Source: Aplysia californica (taxonomy: Eukaryota > Mollusca > Gastropoda > Aplysiida > Aplysiidae). Taken from it: DNA of 64,000 bases. Of this stretch, positions 12,401 through 22,190 are shown piece by piece. The DNA lies in NCBI RefSeq assembly GCF_000002075.1, contig NW_004797458.1, forward strand, positions 300,104 to 364,103, written 5' to 3'. The notes under the pieces were generated by a model. It did no database searches, had not been told where the DNA came from, and worked only from the letters and a program-made list of their open reading frames with translations. Position numbers and translations under genes: made by a program. Each line of letters opens with the position of its first letter. Positions within the stretch are counted from its first letter, which is position 1.

Positions 12401-13306
12401 TGCCATTTTCTTTGATGGTGATACAAGGAAAGAAAAGAGTACTTTATTCACAGCCTTTGACAAAGCCAGTTTTCTCTTGCATCCTTTTCTGGCTGATGTT
12501 GCAACTTCAGCATGGCTTGTTTTAGCGCTACATTCATTCTTCTTCAACCGATGCGTTGTGACCCTTCAGGACATTGATCTACTGTCTGTATTCATTCCTG
12601 TCAGATTCTATCATTATATTTCACTTTAACTTGAGCAATTACATATATAGATCTAGATTCTAGATCTAGACCTAGAGATTTAGTAACAAAAGTAGAAGGC
12701 ATGAAAAAAACCTACATTGTAGGAGTCCAATTCTGATTCAAACACCAAACATTTGATGCCATAAATTTAGAGACAGGGGGAATAAGCCTAGATCTAGATT
12801 CTGGATCTAGAATCTATAGATCTCTAGATCTAAATCTAGATCTAGAATCTAGATCTAGACTCTAGATAAGGGAAGGACTTCTGTAACGAGCGACCACTAT
12901 GAGACAGACCTAGAATCTAGATAGATTCTAATCTAGCAGAAGAAACAAAACAGAAAACCAAAGCCTTGAAAGCTGAACCGTGAACGCCTTGCCGACACTG
13001 GTCCATGAATGATGGATTGGAGCCCTTTGGGTTAGATCTAGATCTAGATAGTTTGAAGGACAAAACAGAAGATCTCGAGTGAAATAATAAGAGAAAACAG
13101 TGCCCAGCTTTCATTAAATTCCATTTTTCTGTATTACTCACTGAGAAGCACAGTGTGTGTCCGCATGTTAGGGATGTCGGTGCCGGATCTTGATCGATGT
13201 TCCATGAATACACCCTCTGACAACACGGGCAGGAGTGATACTCGTGCTGTGCAGTGACAGGAACACCCACACATGAACTTCGACTCGGCTCGCTTACTCC
13301 TGCCAT
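185..13306 (-). CDS. RING-finger protein with very long low-complexity C-terminal part (six exons, split RING)
   Basis: Exons on the minus strand join in phase: 13306-13142, 10428-10309, 9434-9411, 8642-4964, 3096-3013 and 870-185 (stop at 185-187), giving roughly 1,585 residues. The first two exons together make a C3HC4 RING: Cys-x2-Cys, then 18 residues, CGHTLC, FSC, 16 residues, Cys-x2-Cys. RING domains bind zinc and usually recruit E2 enzymes for ubiquitin transfer. The rest is Ser/Glu/Asp-rich and probably disordered. It has a basic cluster (RSKRGRRRKP) encoded near 7,700, an acidic Glu run near 6,900, an AT-hook-like KRGRPTGSKN near 5,430, and a helical-looking block near 5,770-6,130. 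These point to a nuclear, chromatin-related protein. The start at 13306 is a choice: ATGs at 13342 and 13372 are in frame, and an upstream exon is possible. I do not recognise the family beyond the RING. Confidence 0.75.
871..2689. other. Intron 5 of the RING gene, nothing recognised
   Basis: Non-coding apart from the possible 903-871 exon extension. A poly-T/poly-G tract lies near 1070-1090. No mobile element recognised. Confidence 0.4.
2690..2776. repeat. (AG)n then (GT)n microsatellite
   Basis: About 25 AG units joined to about 17 GT units. Open frames here (Leu-Ser, Thr-His) are low-complexity artefacts. Confidence 0.95.
3013..3096 (-). CDS. RING gene exon 5
   Basis: An 84-nt exon with a CCCCCAG acceptor and a GTAAGT donor, phase 1 at both ends. 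This matches the phase-1 exit of exon 4 and gives YEASVVEEDSNCSMDL and onward. Too short to be found as a stand-alone frame. Confidence 0.7.
3240..3990 (+). repeat. Dispersed repeat interrupted by a CA microsatellite
   Basis: TTTATATAGCGCATTTCC near 3265 and the later GTTCCATGGGTAATCCGTTC style are typical of widespread SINE- or LINE-end repeats in marine invertebrates. A (CA)n tract at 3390-3451 splits it. Confidence 0.4.
3390..3451. repeat. (AC)n microsatellite
   Basis: About 30 AC units with one ATAC interruption. Confidence 0.95.
4150..4730 (+). mobile_element. LINE 3' end: C-terminal ORF2 fragment plus 3' tail
   Basis: The frame 4150-4503 reads RRDEVIFTRLRIGHTALTHK, then GEEKPFCVGCDTEFTIRHIL and TECLDF. 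This is the typical tail of an RNase H-bearing LINE ORF2 (a Cys/His knuckle after RLRIGHT). After the stop, the 3' UTR ends with CGCGCTCATG, GTTGCGAGCGCCGTAAAAC and a (TAC)n run. It lies in intron 4 of the RING gene on the opposite strand. Truncated at its 5' end, as is usual for LINE copies. Confidence 0.75.
4964..8642 (-). CDS. RING gene exon 4: giant 3.7-kb exon
   Basis: Open for more than 1,220 codons, from the TTTTCAG acceptor at 8645-8643 to the GTAAAA donor below 4964 (exit phase 1). The internal ATG at 8636 (MADFVVQDV) would be called as a start if upstream exons were missed. The sequence holds the basic cluster, the Glu run, a short poly-Gln and the AT-hook-like stretch. Long frames on the opposite strand here are shadows. 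Confidence 0.85.
9411..9434 (-). CDS. RING gene exon 3: 24-nt microexon
   Basis: Lies between a pyrimidine-rich acceptor ending CAG and a GTATGC donor. It codes DLDPDDRQ in phase 0 and keeps the frame open from exon 2 into exon 4. It could instead be 5' UTR if translation began at the ATG at 8636, but the completed RING upstream makes coding likelier. Confidence 0.55.
10309..10428 (-). CDS. RING gene exon 2: second half of the RING finger
   Basis: A 120-nt, 40-codon exon between a CGACAG acceptor and a GTTAGC donor, phase 0 at both ends. It begins CVKTQW and supplies the sixth ligand Cys and the last Cys pair (FCLTC), so it continues exon 1 without a gap. Confidence 0.7.
10768..10938 (-). 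mobile_element. tRNA-derived SINE
   Basis: The minus strand has an A-box-like TGGTTTAGTGGTTAGGCAC and a B-box-like TTAGTTCGATTTCC in the right spacing, followed by a body with GCTGGGACG and GGCAGGGTCGAAGCC. No acceptor stem pairing, so not a working tRNA. Confidence 0.55.
10939..12639. other. Intron 1 of the RING gene, no exon seen
   Basis: AT-rich, with the inverted tail fragment at 11385-11480. No other recognised element. Confidence 0.4.
11385..11480 (-). mobile_element. Third SINE/LINE-end type, inverted
   Basis: Inverse of the tail (GTTTTACGGCGCTCGCAAC from 11389) followed by the inverse of AACTTCTCTGTTGACATCA. Confidence 0.6.
12640..13060. repeat. TAGATC-rich cluster
   Basis: Many overlapping AGATCTAGATCTAGA and TCTAGATTCTAGATC units. 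Similar clusters lie near 13350, 16684, 17390, 17780-17840, 40630-40990, 43618, 49630-49730 and 54820-54990. Both hexamers are palindromes, so strand has no meaning. Confidence 0.75.
13142..13306 (-). CDS. RING gene exon 1: first half of the RING finger
   Basis: Encodes the first zinc ligands (SCPCC) and the CGHTLC core, ending in phase 0 at a GTGAGT donor (13141-13136). Read alone, the open frame runs on into intron and looks like an orphan. Joined to 10309-10428, the RING completes. Confidence 0.7.
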
Positions 13307-13372
13307 AAGTCTTTTCCTGCCCACATATGTTTCTGTCTTCATAGAAATATAGGCTAGATCTAGATCTACCAA

Positions 13373-14360
13373 TACTTTATTTTGCTGGAATACGACAGCC
13401 TTGAAAACTGAAATTGTGTGCCATTAAACTTTTGGAAATGACAAAAAAGGGAATGATGACAGCAGTGATTTGACTGTTAAAACGAAAGAATTAATTTTGA
13501 ATTTAAGAGAAAAAAAATTGGAAATTTCATATTTGCTTTTTACCATGTATCAATTCCATAAAAAATGCTTTATCGGTTGAAATACAAATTTCTCAATCAA
13601 CATAACTTACGAGAACAACATAACTTACAAAAAAAAAACAAAAAAAACCAACAACATTGTGCGTGTATGTGCATCCCCGCCTTCTCTATAATCCCCGTTT
13701 CGTTTTTTCATGACCAGAAATCTATATTTTTAAACGGCGAAATGGCAGCGTCCAGTAGGCCTAAGTAAGTGTATGAATGAACAAAGTAAAAGTAAAGGTT
13801 ATTGAAAGCCGGCAAATGTTATGAAAGCAGATAACTTTAATTGAGTGGGAAAAAGGAGACGTAGAATATTTTGTGCCAATAAGACGACAAAAAAGTATAG
13901 TCTCTGTGCTAAAAAGCACAAAAAACTAGATCTAGAATCCAGTCCTTGCAGCTTGCTTGAAGTTGAAGTTGGAGTCCCTCGATTCGATTGTAAGTCAAGA
14001 CCAAGACAAGAAGACAACAAAGACTACTGTAAGTGTAAGTCAGTCCTCGTGCTCGTACTCGTAACTTGTCGTGTCGTATGTAAGACAGTAAGTGTGTTGG
14101 TGAAGTAAATCAATAAGTCTTGTATCTATGATCTATTGCATGAGTTCGTCTTCTACAGTCTACAGTACAGACCTCACTTCGGTCGACTTTGACTTGTTGA
14201 ACAGTTTCAGTGTTGACACATGATATCATTATGCAGCAACATGCGAATAAACATAGTACGACACAAACTATGGTAAATTTTTACTTTCACTCCCGCACAC
14301 AGATGCACTGTTTCAGGGGTCAAACTGCAGTACTGTTTGCTGCAGATCACACCTCCTAAG
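13373..14360. other. Upstream region of the RING gene, no gene seen
   Basis: AT-rich; short open frames only. On the plus strand, 13742-13764 reads ATGGCAGCGTCCAGTAGGCC before a GTAAGT, which could be a small first exon, but nothing downstream joins it convincingly. The promoter of the minus-strand gene is likely within this stretch. Confidence 0.3.
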
Positions 14361-15099
14361 GCTACCTCTATTCTCACCCGGAGTGAGAATAGTGCAGGCG
14401 AGTCTTGTGGCTAATCTCACCCGGTGCGCGTTCACAAAATTTTGCGTTCACCCTAAACCACAGAATTCTACACTGTGATAACAGAAAAATTGTAGAATTC
14501 TGTGCCGTGAACAAACGTTCCATTACAATTGTAGCCTACTAAAAGCGTACAATTTTGTCTGTGGGCAGTGGAGAGAGAGGAGTAGCGCGAGAATTTCCGA
14601 GCAAAACAAAATGGCGACCCGCGTAGTTCGGCTCGATTCGAAAAGTTAAATAGCCGTAGCATCTTTGTAGACAACCAAATTTATTTACTTTTGTGTTTTA
14701 ACATCATTTTTTAACTTTGTTTTGGTCAATTTGATCGTCCACACCGATAGACAGTATTCAGAAAGAGACGGAGAGAGAGAGAAGAGGGGAGGAGTTGATC
14801 TTGCGAGAACTTCCGGGCGGGTGAGAATAGCCACTTTCCACACATAAAGCCACTAAAACTGTCGCAAATCAATTATTTTCAAGATAATTTCAAATCTTAC
14901 TGTAAAATATCCACCTGGTACCCCCGGATTGGTCCAAAGCACGTCTATCTCGGTTAAAAACAATCAAATATTTCAAAAACTATTAATTTGCGACGGAAAT
15001 GAAGTTGATATTCGTGTTCTGCGCATCAATATTTAGTAGAAAATAGACAACTGGTAGCTGAGTGTGAGACAGGAGGGAAAGTAAAAAAATACGAAGTGA

Positions 15100-16010
15100 T
15101 TATTCGGACTCGAGTCCAAATATGAAAAAATTTTATTCGGACTCTGATTCTTGTCCAGCATGACATCACTTCCGACTTCCTGTGACTCGTGACTCCGGCT
15201 TCCTGTCCTGCCTCACTCGTGACTCACCTCAGGCTGGGTAGAGACCGGGATCACTTCGAGCAAAAGGCGTTTTGTGCAGGAGCCAAGTTTTTATCTTATG
15301 ATGAATTTGAGGCCGGCCTGAAAAGTTATTGCACTTCTAATAAATGTTTATTTGTCAAGAGGTCATCAGAAGCAATAAAAGATGGCTCGTTAGCGTGTGT
15401 CGGGGTCGGATGGGCGGCCTGCACACGTGTGGCTGTGTGCGTGTCAGGGAGGGGGGTGGGGGTGGGGGGCACTATCGATCCGGGCGTTGAACGTCGCATA
15501 CGCGTCAGTCCCCCCCCCCCCCCCCCACCCCCCCGACAACTGATCATTATTACAATAATAAGCTAGTCTTGACGTAGATCTACGCAATGAATTGTGCGCT
15601 GGTCTATGGAATCAAAAGTTGCCGTATGCTCAGCTCTACACAGCAACACAACTTTTTCTGGATAAACAGCTCATAATATGCAGGTGCCAGGTGGTCTGCT
15701 AATCTTCAATTTCACCTTTTTCTACAACAAAGAAAGTGGGAAACATGGGGGGTGGGGGGGGGGCGTATCAATAAGGCATCGGGCATCGGATCGGCAGAAA
15801 AGGTGTGTGTGTGTGGGGGGGGGGGGGAATGGCGGAAAATTGGAAGCACTGAACGTTAGAACTATAGAACGAAGACACTTCCTTTTCTCCGGACCCGAGT
15901 CCGAATAACATTTTTTCATATTCGGACTCGAGTCCGAATAAGAATTTTTTTTTATTCGGACTCGAGTCCGAATATGAAAAAATGTTTTTCGGACTCGAGT
16001 CCGAATAATG
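15100..16010. repeat. Dispersed palindromes of the GGACTCGAGTCC family
   Basis: Core ATTCGGACTCGAGTCCGAAT at about 15101, 15889, 15919, 15951 and 15987, with a half copy near 15134. Four copies stand in a row with 8-14-base A/T spacers. Bracketed by the CACCCGGGTG palindromes. Confidence 0.8.
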
Positions 16011-16519
16011 ACGGCCAAAAAAATACTCAAACTATTTTTAGGTAAGGCGCCCATCTTGTTTGACGTCAGACCAGGATACCCCTCCGATCACGTGACTACA
16101 TCTAAGTATAGCCAACTGCATGGCACCAAGGATGGAAGTGTCATGTATCTCACTGATTATTCTCACCCGGGGTGAGAATAAAATTGATACTATTCTCACC
16201 CCGGGTGAGAATAACGACAGCCCACTATTCTCACCCGGTTTTTTCGTTTCGTGCATCATCTAGGACCCCTGTCACTGAGCGCTCCAGGCGACAAAACTCG
16301 TCTTCCTCCTCTCTCACTCCGCTGAGCGTGCGGCGACTAAAATCGCCAACGGGCCGGCCAGTTCTCGAGCGCGGGAGGTGGCCATTGTCGATTTGGGGGA
16401 AAACCTTATTTTTTGAGCAAATAACGTCACCTTTTGTTGCTACAGTATTAATTTAATGGAACATTTTACTCTTGAATAGTTTAACCAATCAAAATTTTGT
16501 GAAAAAAAATACGCCTTAG

Positions 16520-16610
16520 AAAGGGTCAAGGGGTCAAGGCACTGCGTTCTTTAAAAATAATCGTGGGTTCAAGGCACTGTGTTCCTTAAAAATAATCGTG
16601 GGTTCTGCTA
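16520..16610 (+). repeat. Two-copy tandem repeat, 42 bp
   Basis: GGCACTGCGTTCTTTAAAAA and TAATCGTGGGTT, repeated at once with two changes (GGCACTGTGTTCC...). Confidence 0.8.
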
Positions 16611-17847
16611 GGGATAACAATATAACATGTTTTTTGTGTTGTAAACAAATGCCAATTCTAACATTACAATGACAAACTATTACTAGATCTAGATCTAGAT
16701 CTAACTTTATTTCATGAAACAGCTTTTAGTTAAGGCTATTATTTTTAAAAACATACTCTACTCTGGCAAGTGAATTCCTTTCTGAATTTAGAATATTTAC
16801 ATTTGTCTAGGGTTTTGGTGAAGATATTCGTGCATACTCTCAACTAAAGACTTTAAAAAATGAAACAATAACAATCCCCGCGGGAGCCTAGAAAAATCGG
16901 CCAGCGGTCTGGGGCAGGTCGGGAACGGTCGCTCTCTTACAATTCACAAATTATTTTCTATCATCCGTTCTCAACACCCAGGTAGACCCAAAAAATCCAT
17001 TGCATTCTCAGACCGGGTGAGAATAATATTCATTTTATTCTCACCCGGGGTGAGAATAACAATATAATATTATTTTCACCCCGAGTGAGAATAAAATTAT
17101 ATTGTTATTTTCGCCCCGGGTGAGAATAACGACAGCCTCTATGTATATCAACCTTAATCTACCTGCTCTCGCTGTTGGAAGTTCTGATGGACAAATAGAC
17201 AGCGCAGTCTGCGTTTGAAGTCATGCAGTGATTTTATGAGCGGTTCGATCCTGGTCCCGGACAGGTTTTTCTTCTTCTCTTCTCCTCTCGACTGACCAAC
17301 AGTCCCATAAATTATAATTTGTTGCTTTGTAGTTGTTTTAAAAAAAAATGTTATATTAGTGATGAAGAATGCAGGGGGGGGGGGGGGGGTAGATCTACAT
17401 CTAGATCTAGATTTAATCCTCCAGCGTCTTTACGGCAATTTTCGTGCGGTTTATTGTCTTTGCGTTTACCGTGTTTCAATTTCAAGCATCAGCGTTCTTA
17501 ATCTTACTAATTAATGTTCTGAGCATCAACGATCTAGATCTAAAAAAAAAGCGATCTTCCATCATGTCAAAGTACTAGATCTGGGAAATCCTAAATGTTA
17601 CTGAAAACACGTCGTTCCATGCGGTTACTTCACGGCCTTCTAAATAATAGTGAGTAGGTATCCTAGAAAGTGATGACATCCCATTACTAAAATTAGCAGC
17701 CAATCAGAAAGATGCGTCTTCTATGTTTAACAGCATACGTTGCAGCAACAGCATGTTGTTGTTGATCATTCATTGATAAATCTAGAGTCTAGAATCTAGA
17801 TCTAAATATAGATCTAGATCTAAATATAGATCTAGATCTAAACTTGC

Positions 17848-18292
17848 AAAAGCAAAAAATGCTGAATTGTAAATAACATTTTTGTTTGCAAAACCTAACC
17901 TAAAATGGGGCCTATTTGTGAGAGTTTGAGACGAAACCAACCAAAGGGTGCCTTATTGACATGCATGCTTTAAACACCTGAATAATTAATCATAGACCTT
18001 TGTACTCTACAGGTTTCGGTGAATAGGGCCTTAGAACCTTTAAGTACGGCTAGACTGGCAGGCTAGCTAGCCGTAGTTAATGACGGCTTGGCTAGGCAGG
18101 CAAGCCGTAGCCTACTTAATGATGGCTAGACTGGCAGGCTAGCCATAGGCCTACTTAATAATGATGGCTAGACTCTAGCCTGACAAAAAAAGCAAAAAAT
18201 ACTGAATTGTAAATAAAATTTTAGTTTGCAATACCTAAAGTATTTGTATTTCAGATGAAACCAAAAGGTGTCTTACTAACATGCATGTTACC
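17848..18292 (+). repeat. Direct duplication flanking a small tandem array
   Basis: AAAAGCAAAAAATGCTGAAT begins a stretch at 17848-17975 that recurs at 18185-18292. Between them (18045-18180) is an imperfect tandem array of GGCTAGACTGGCAGGCTAGC and CGTAGCCTACTTAATGATGG. Confidence 0.7.
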
Positions 18293-18299
18293 GCTGTTA

Positions 18300-19028
18300 G
18301 GAAGCGGTACTTTAGTTCGCAGGCAGCCAGCGGGCTGCACCTTGTAATCTGACTCGAGTGGGGGGGGTCACGAACTCGTGGCCAAGGGAATTCCCCGTGT
18401 CCCACTGACAGCCTTGTTCATTTCATTTTTAGGACAATTAAACTCGCAAAATATGCCGATCGGTGACTTTGCCTCATTTTATTTTGCCTGTTTGGAACAA
18501 GAGGGAACTTCTGCACTTACTGAGAAAGATGCAAAATTGTATGAAATAACGATAAATATATATATCGTTCCAAAAATGGCTCATATTTTAACATTGCCTT
18601 TGGGGGAGGGGAGGGGGGGTTGATTTTTAAATCAACATTTCAGTCAGACAAAACCCCCAAAATTCTTCAAATTCACTTAAAATACACCAGAAATGGTCAA
18701 ATTTCAAAACTCACTTTGTTGTTTTTGTGCCAAGTCCACGGTTTTGGAGTAGTGAAGAGTTGATTACAGTATCACCTTTTTTTTCTTTGTGGGAGGCACG
18801 TTGGATTATAGTTCTGGATTTGGCATGAGGTGCTGAGATTGCATTACAACTTTCAGCTGTTGTTTGATTTTAGGTATCCCAGCTCCTCTTCTCTCTAGAA
18901 GCATGGATAAGTTCACCATCCTGTTCCCCATGTAAAGCCAAACCAAACCCATATGTCTGTATCCACGGGATGCAGTGGTTTTCTAGAATGTGGTGTTCGG
19001 GAAGTACCTTTTCACAAAAGTGTCTCCT
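18300..19028. other. No gene seen
   Basis: Low-complexity and AT-rich DNA between the duplication at 17.8-18.3 kb and the transposon fragment. The frame 18378-18623 has no features of a protein family. Confidence 0.4.
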
Positions 19029-19530
19029 TTATAATGACATGTAAGTTTTGATGCATGTGTCAATGTGTGGTAGTCTGTCTTTTGACACTGGTTGGCCGTG
19101 TGAGATGTGGATGTGAATGCCCCTAAATGCGTTGTTTAACTGACTCAATTTTTTTCCGAAAGTGTAAGCGGTGTCAATTATGTTTTGGCTGTCGGTATTT
19201 TCTACTATTTCTTTTACAATAAATGCAGTGAGGTCTTTATAAATGCGACTCATCATGTATTTGTGGCAGTGATTGCCAATGAAAGAGCGGCTGTGATATG
19301 CCTGCGGTGTGATGTTGTGTGAGTCAAGTATGGTGTCTAAATGAGAATAGATAGGGCCAGAACAGGGTTAAGGGTTCATGCTCTAACTCAGACAGCCTGT
19401 CTTCTTTCTCCGTCAATTGTTCTGGAAAGTTAATTCTCTCCTCTTCAGAGTCAGAAAGTACTGCGCAACCTTCTAAATATCTAATCTTCCCATTTAGTTC
19501 CTCGATCCCCAGGGCTCTAGTTTTTGCCAT
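19029..19530 (-). mobile_element. Fragment of a transposon-encoded protein
   Basis: The minus strand reads AYHSRSFIGNHCHKYMMSRI near 19290 and PHIDTCIKTYMSL at its end. I recognise SFIGNHCHKY followed by a helical block as a repeated transposon protein of many invertebrate genomes, family name not certain. An unrelated-looking frame (19530-19324) lies just upstream. Confidence 0.4.
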
Positions 19531-19924
19531 AAAATGTAGAGACGACTAAACTCCTTTATAGTCTTCCTCTGATTGCTCATGTAAAATTTCAACATCTACA
19601 TTCCCCTACTTGGATGAATTGTACATAACAGCTTGCAATAAAAAAATTAATTCCATCTTTTTAGACTACAAGCATCCCTTGTTCCCTCAAATAAAAACAT
19701 CAGTCAGAAGTAAAAGACCAGGCTTCTGATCTGTAACAAAGAAAGATATTATATACAAGGTAATTTTTACCATCATCTATCAAAATGCTTCCATCTTAAC
19801 CATCTTGTTTATAAGTATACTTATGACCTTAGAGCATGCATCAAAATAACATTGAGTGTGTATTTAGCTTACGATTATTATTTTTTATATTGCTGCTCAT
19901 TTATATTATGCATGTGATTGTAAG

Positions 19925-20040
19925 CCTACGTGTGTGTGCACACGCGCGCGCGCGTGTGTGTGTACACGTGTTGAAACACCAAACCAATGTGCCAGGATCT
20001 GGACAATAAAGATGCATCTTATCTTATCTTATCTTAGCTA
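19925..20040 (+). repeat. LINE/SINE 3' end with (ATCTT)n tail
   Basis: A GTGTGCACACGCGCG alternating tract, then GGACAATAAAGATGCATC and CTTATCTTATCTTATC. A (TTATC)n tail is usual for CR1-like ends. A related inverted end is at 56762-56830. Confidence 0.45.
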
Positions 20041-20174
20041 TATGTCTATTGTGTGTTTCGCTGCCTCTAGCAAACGATGGTGGTTCAGAACAACACCCTG
20101 AAGAAAATAAAAGTATGGTGGTGCTACTTTTCGTGTTCAATGTTCATAAGTACTACTTACTTACTTTTACTTTT

Positions 20175-20990
20175 TCATCCTCTGTTGCCGTTAAGCGTCG
20201 AGGGGAGATGCAGTTTTCTATGGTAGGCCATCTCCGCAGCTCTTTCAGTTGTGATATTATGTTTTCTTAGGGTTTCCTTGACACCCTCGATCCACCTTTT
20301 GCGTGGCCTTCCTCTTTCTTTATAGCCTGAGTGCTTGGTGTTGTAGGCTCTCGGGGCTGGCTGGTCAGGTGACATGCGTAACAGGTGGCCAAACCATTTT
20401 ATCCTCTCTTTCTATTTTCTATGTAACGCAGGCAGGACTCAGTGCCGATAGCTGCTCTTACTTCCTCATTTCTCTGCCTGCCTCGTCTTGTGATGTTAAG
20501 GGTTTTGCGGAGACATTTCATTTCACATGCGGTGGTTTGCTTTCATGAGTTTTGCTTAAGGTCCAGGTCTGGCACTGATGACATAATGTTGGTATGAATA
20601 TTGAGGTGATAAGCTGTCTCTTTGTGTCCATGGAGATGTTTGGGTGAAATAGGAGGGGTGCGAGCTGGTAGGTGACAGCGTTGGCTTTTCGAGTTCGCAT
20701 TTCTATTTCTCTGTCTATGGACCCATTTTCAGAAAAAGTGCTGCCAAGATATTTAAACTCCTTCACCTGTTTCAGTTGTTTACTATTGACATGGATGTTC
20801 AGGGGACTATGTTTATAAGTGGGATGTGTAAACTGTTGAGAAAACGAGCATCAAGAGTTGTTTCAGAAAAACCAGGCGGTTATAGTGCCCTAATAGCAAT
20901 ATTTCTTTATGTCTTATCTTGTCCACGCAAACTGTGCAGATGGTTTTTGAATGTACTGTATGTGAGTCCATTGTGATGCTAACACCAGAG
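20175..20990 (-). mobile_element. LINE ORF2 C-terminal fragment
   Basis: Minus-strand pieces read MKEFKYLGSTFSENGSIDRE near 20766-20700 and GRPRKRWIEGVKETL near 20320-20270. Both are standard motifs after the reverse-transcriptase domain of RTE- or CR1-like LINEs. Frames are broken between them and the 5' part is missing. Confidence 0.65.
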
Positions 20991-21779
20991 GCTAAGAGAA
21001 TGTCTGATGCAAATTTAGAATCCTGCAGGGGTCGCATTTTCTGTGCCTTCTGCTTGTCTGATAGTATTATGCCACGAAAAGTCCTGTAATCATATAAACT
21101 GCTCCATTTTGATCACTATTGTAATGCAAATTTCGGGCCATGATATTCGAAGTGAGTGATTGTTTTTGACTTAAACTGTAGACTTTTTTAACTGAGCAGA
21201 ATGAAAAAAAAGGAAGGTTTTCTTGATACCTGAGGGTGTATGGGTGGTTTAAAGCTGACCTACTCAACTCGTAACAAAAAAAAATCAGCAAATATCAAGA
21301 CACTAACAGCTTGGTAAAGTTATGTTGTAAAAAATAAATTTGGACTAATTGATACTGATACCAGACACAGATGTCGGGCAAAAACTTGCTAGAGTCACAG
21401 AGTGAAATTAAAACTAAAACATGAAACAAAGAAAAGAAAGGGAAACTGGTTCTGTACACAATAGGATGCGCTCCAAATACACTTAAAACCCCTAATCCTA
21501 AGCTAAACAAGTTACCTGGAGGCTGTGCTGATGCTGCCAGAGAATGTACACTTTGAACATTTGCAAATAAAGATGGGAGAGAGCTTTTTTGATGTAGAAG
21601 AATTTATAATTCTGTCTTTCAGCATGGTACTTTGAATGAAACTTAATCATTTTATTATTTTAGGATTCTTTCTTCAGGGGTTCATGTTATGATTTTTATA
21701 TTAATTATATAACTATAATTATAATTATATAATTAATTCATGTTCACAGTATAATTTTAATCTTATTCCAACAGATACC

Positions 21780-22190
21780 ATGGCATCTGTAAAAAGCATT
21801 GCTCAAAGATTTCATCTCCGAAGCAAGACTGATGTGTACAGAAGGTGTTTATCTTTAAGGAGACCAGACTTTTTGTTTGAAACAGTGAGGCATCTGACTT
21901 CTAGTCCACTTGGACGAACACAGGATCAAAGGCGCACTCACTGTCCACAGTGCGTTAAAGCCCGTCTTTGTCGACTTCGAACAAGTTACATTACCAGAAA
22001 CTTTTCTTCGAAGAGTGTGTTTGACAACCAGCCACCATCTTGGCTGTTCGTCAGCGGCGCAGTAGCTGGAGCATATGGAGCTCAGGTGAATCTAGAGCTT
22101 GGATTGAACGAAAGACTGACTGGGGAGCCTTTGAGGAAACTACAAGAGAACATCAGTGCACGAAAAATGGAACTGAGATTGGATGAACTG
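21780..22190 (+). CDS. SerRS-like exon 1
   Basis: ATG at 21780, five bases after a TTCCAACAG acceptor; 137 codons, phase 0, GTATGT donor. Carries the presumed targeting peptide and the start of the N-terminal domain. The open frame past 22190 is intron read-through. Confidence 0.85.

Larger units (their letters stand above)
14368..17135. repeat. Dispersed palindromes of the CACCCGGGTG family
   Basis: Core ATTCTCACCCGGGTGAGAAT, perfect or near-perfect, at about 14368, 16157, 16190, 17036, 17069 and 17105, with half copies near 14409, 14815, 16224 and 17007. Spacers are short and AT-rich. Two clusters end with the same AATAACGACAGCC (16213 and 17130). Confidence 0.8.
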
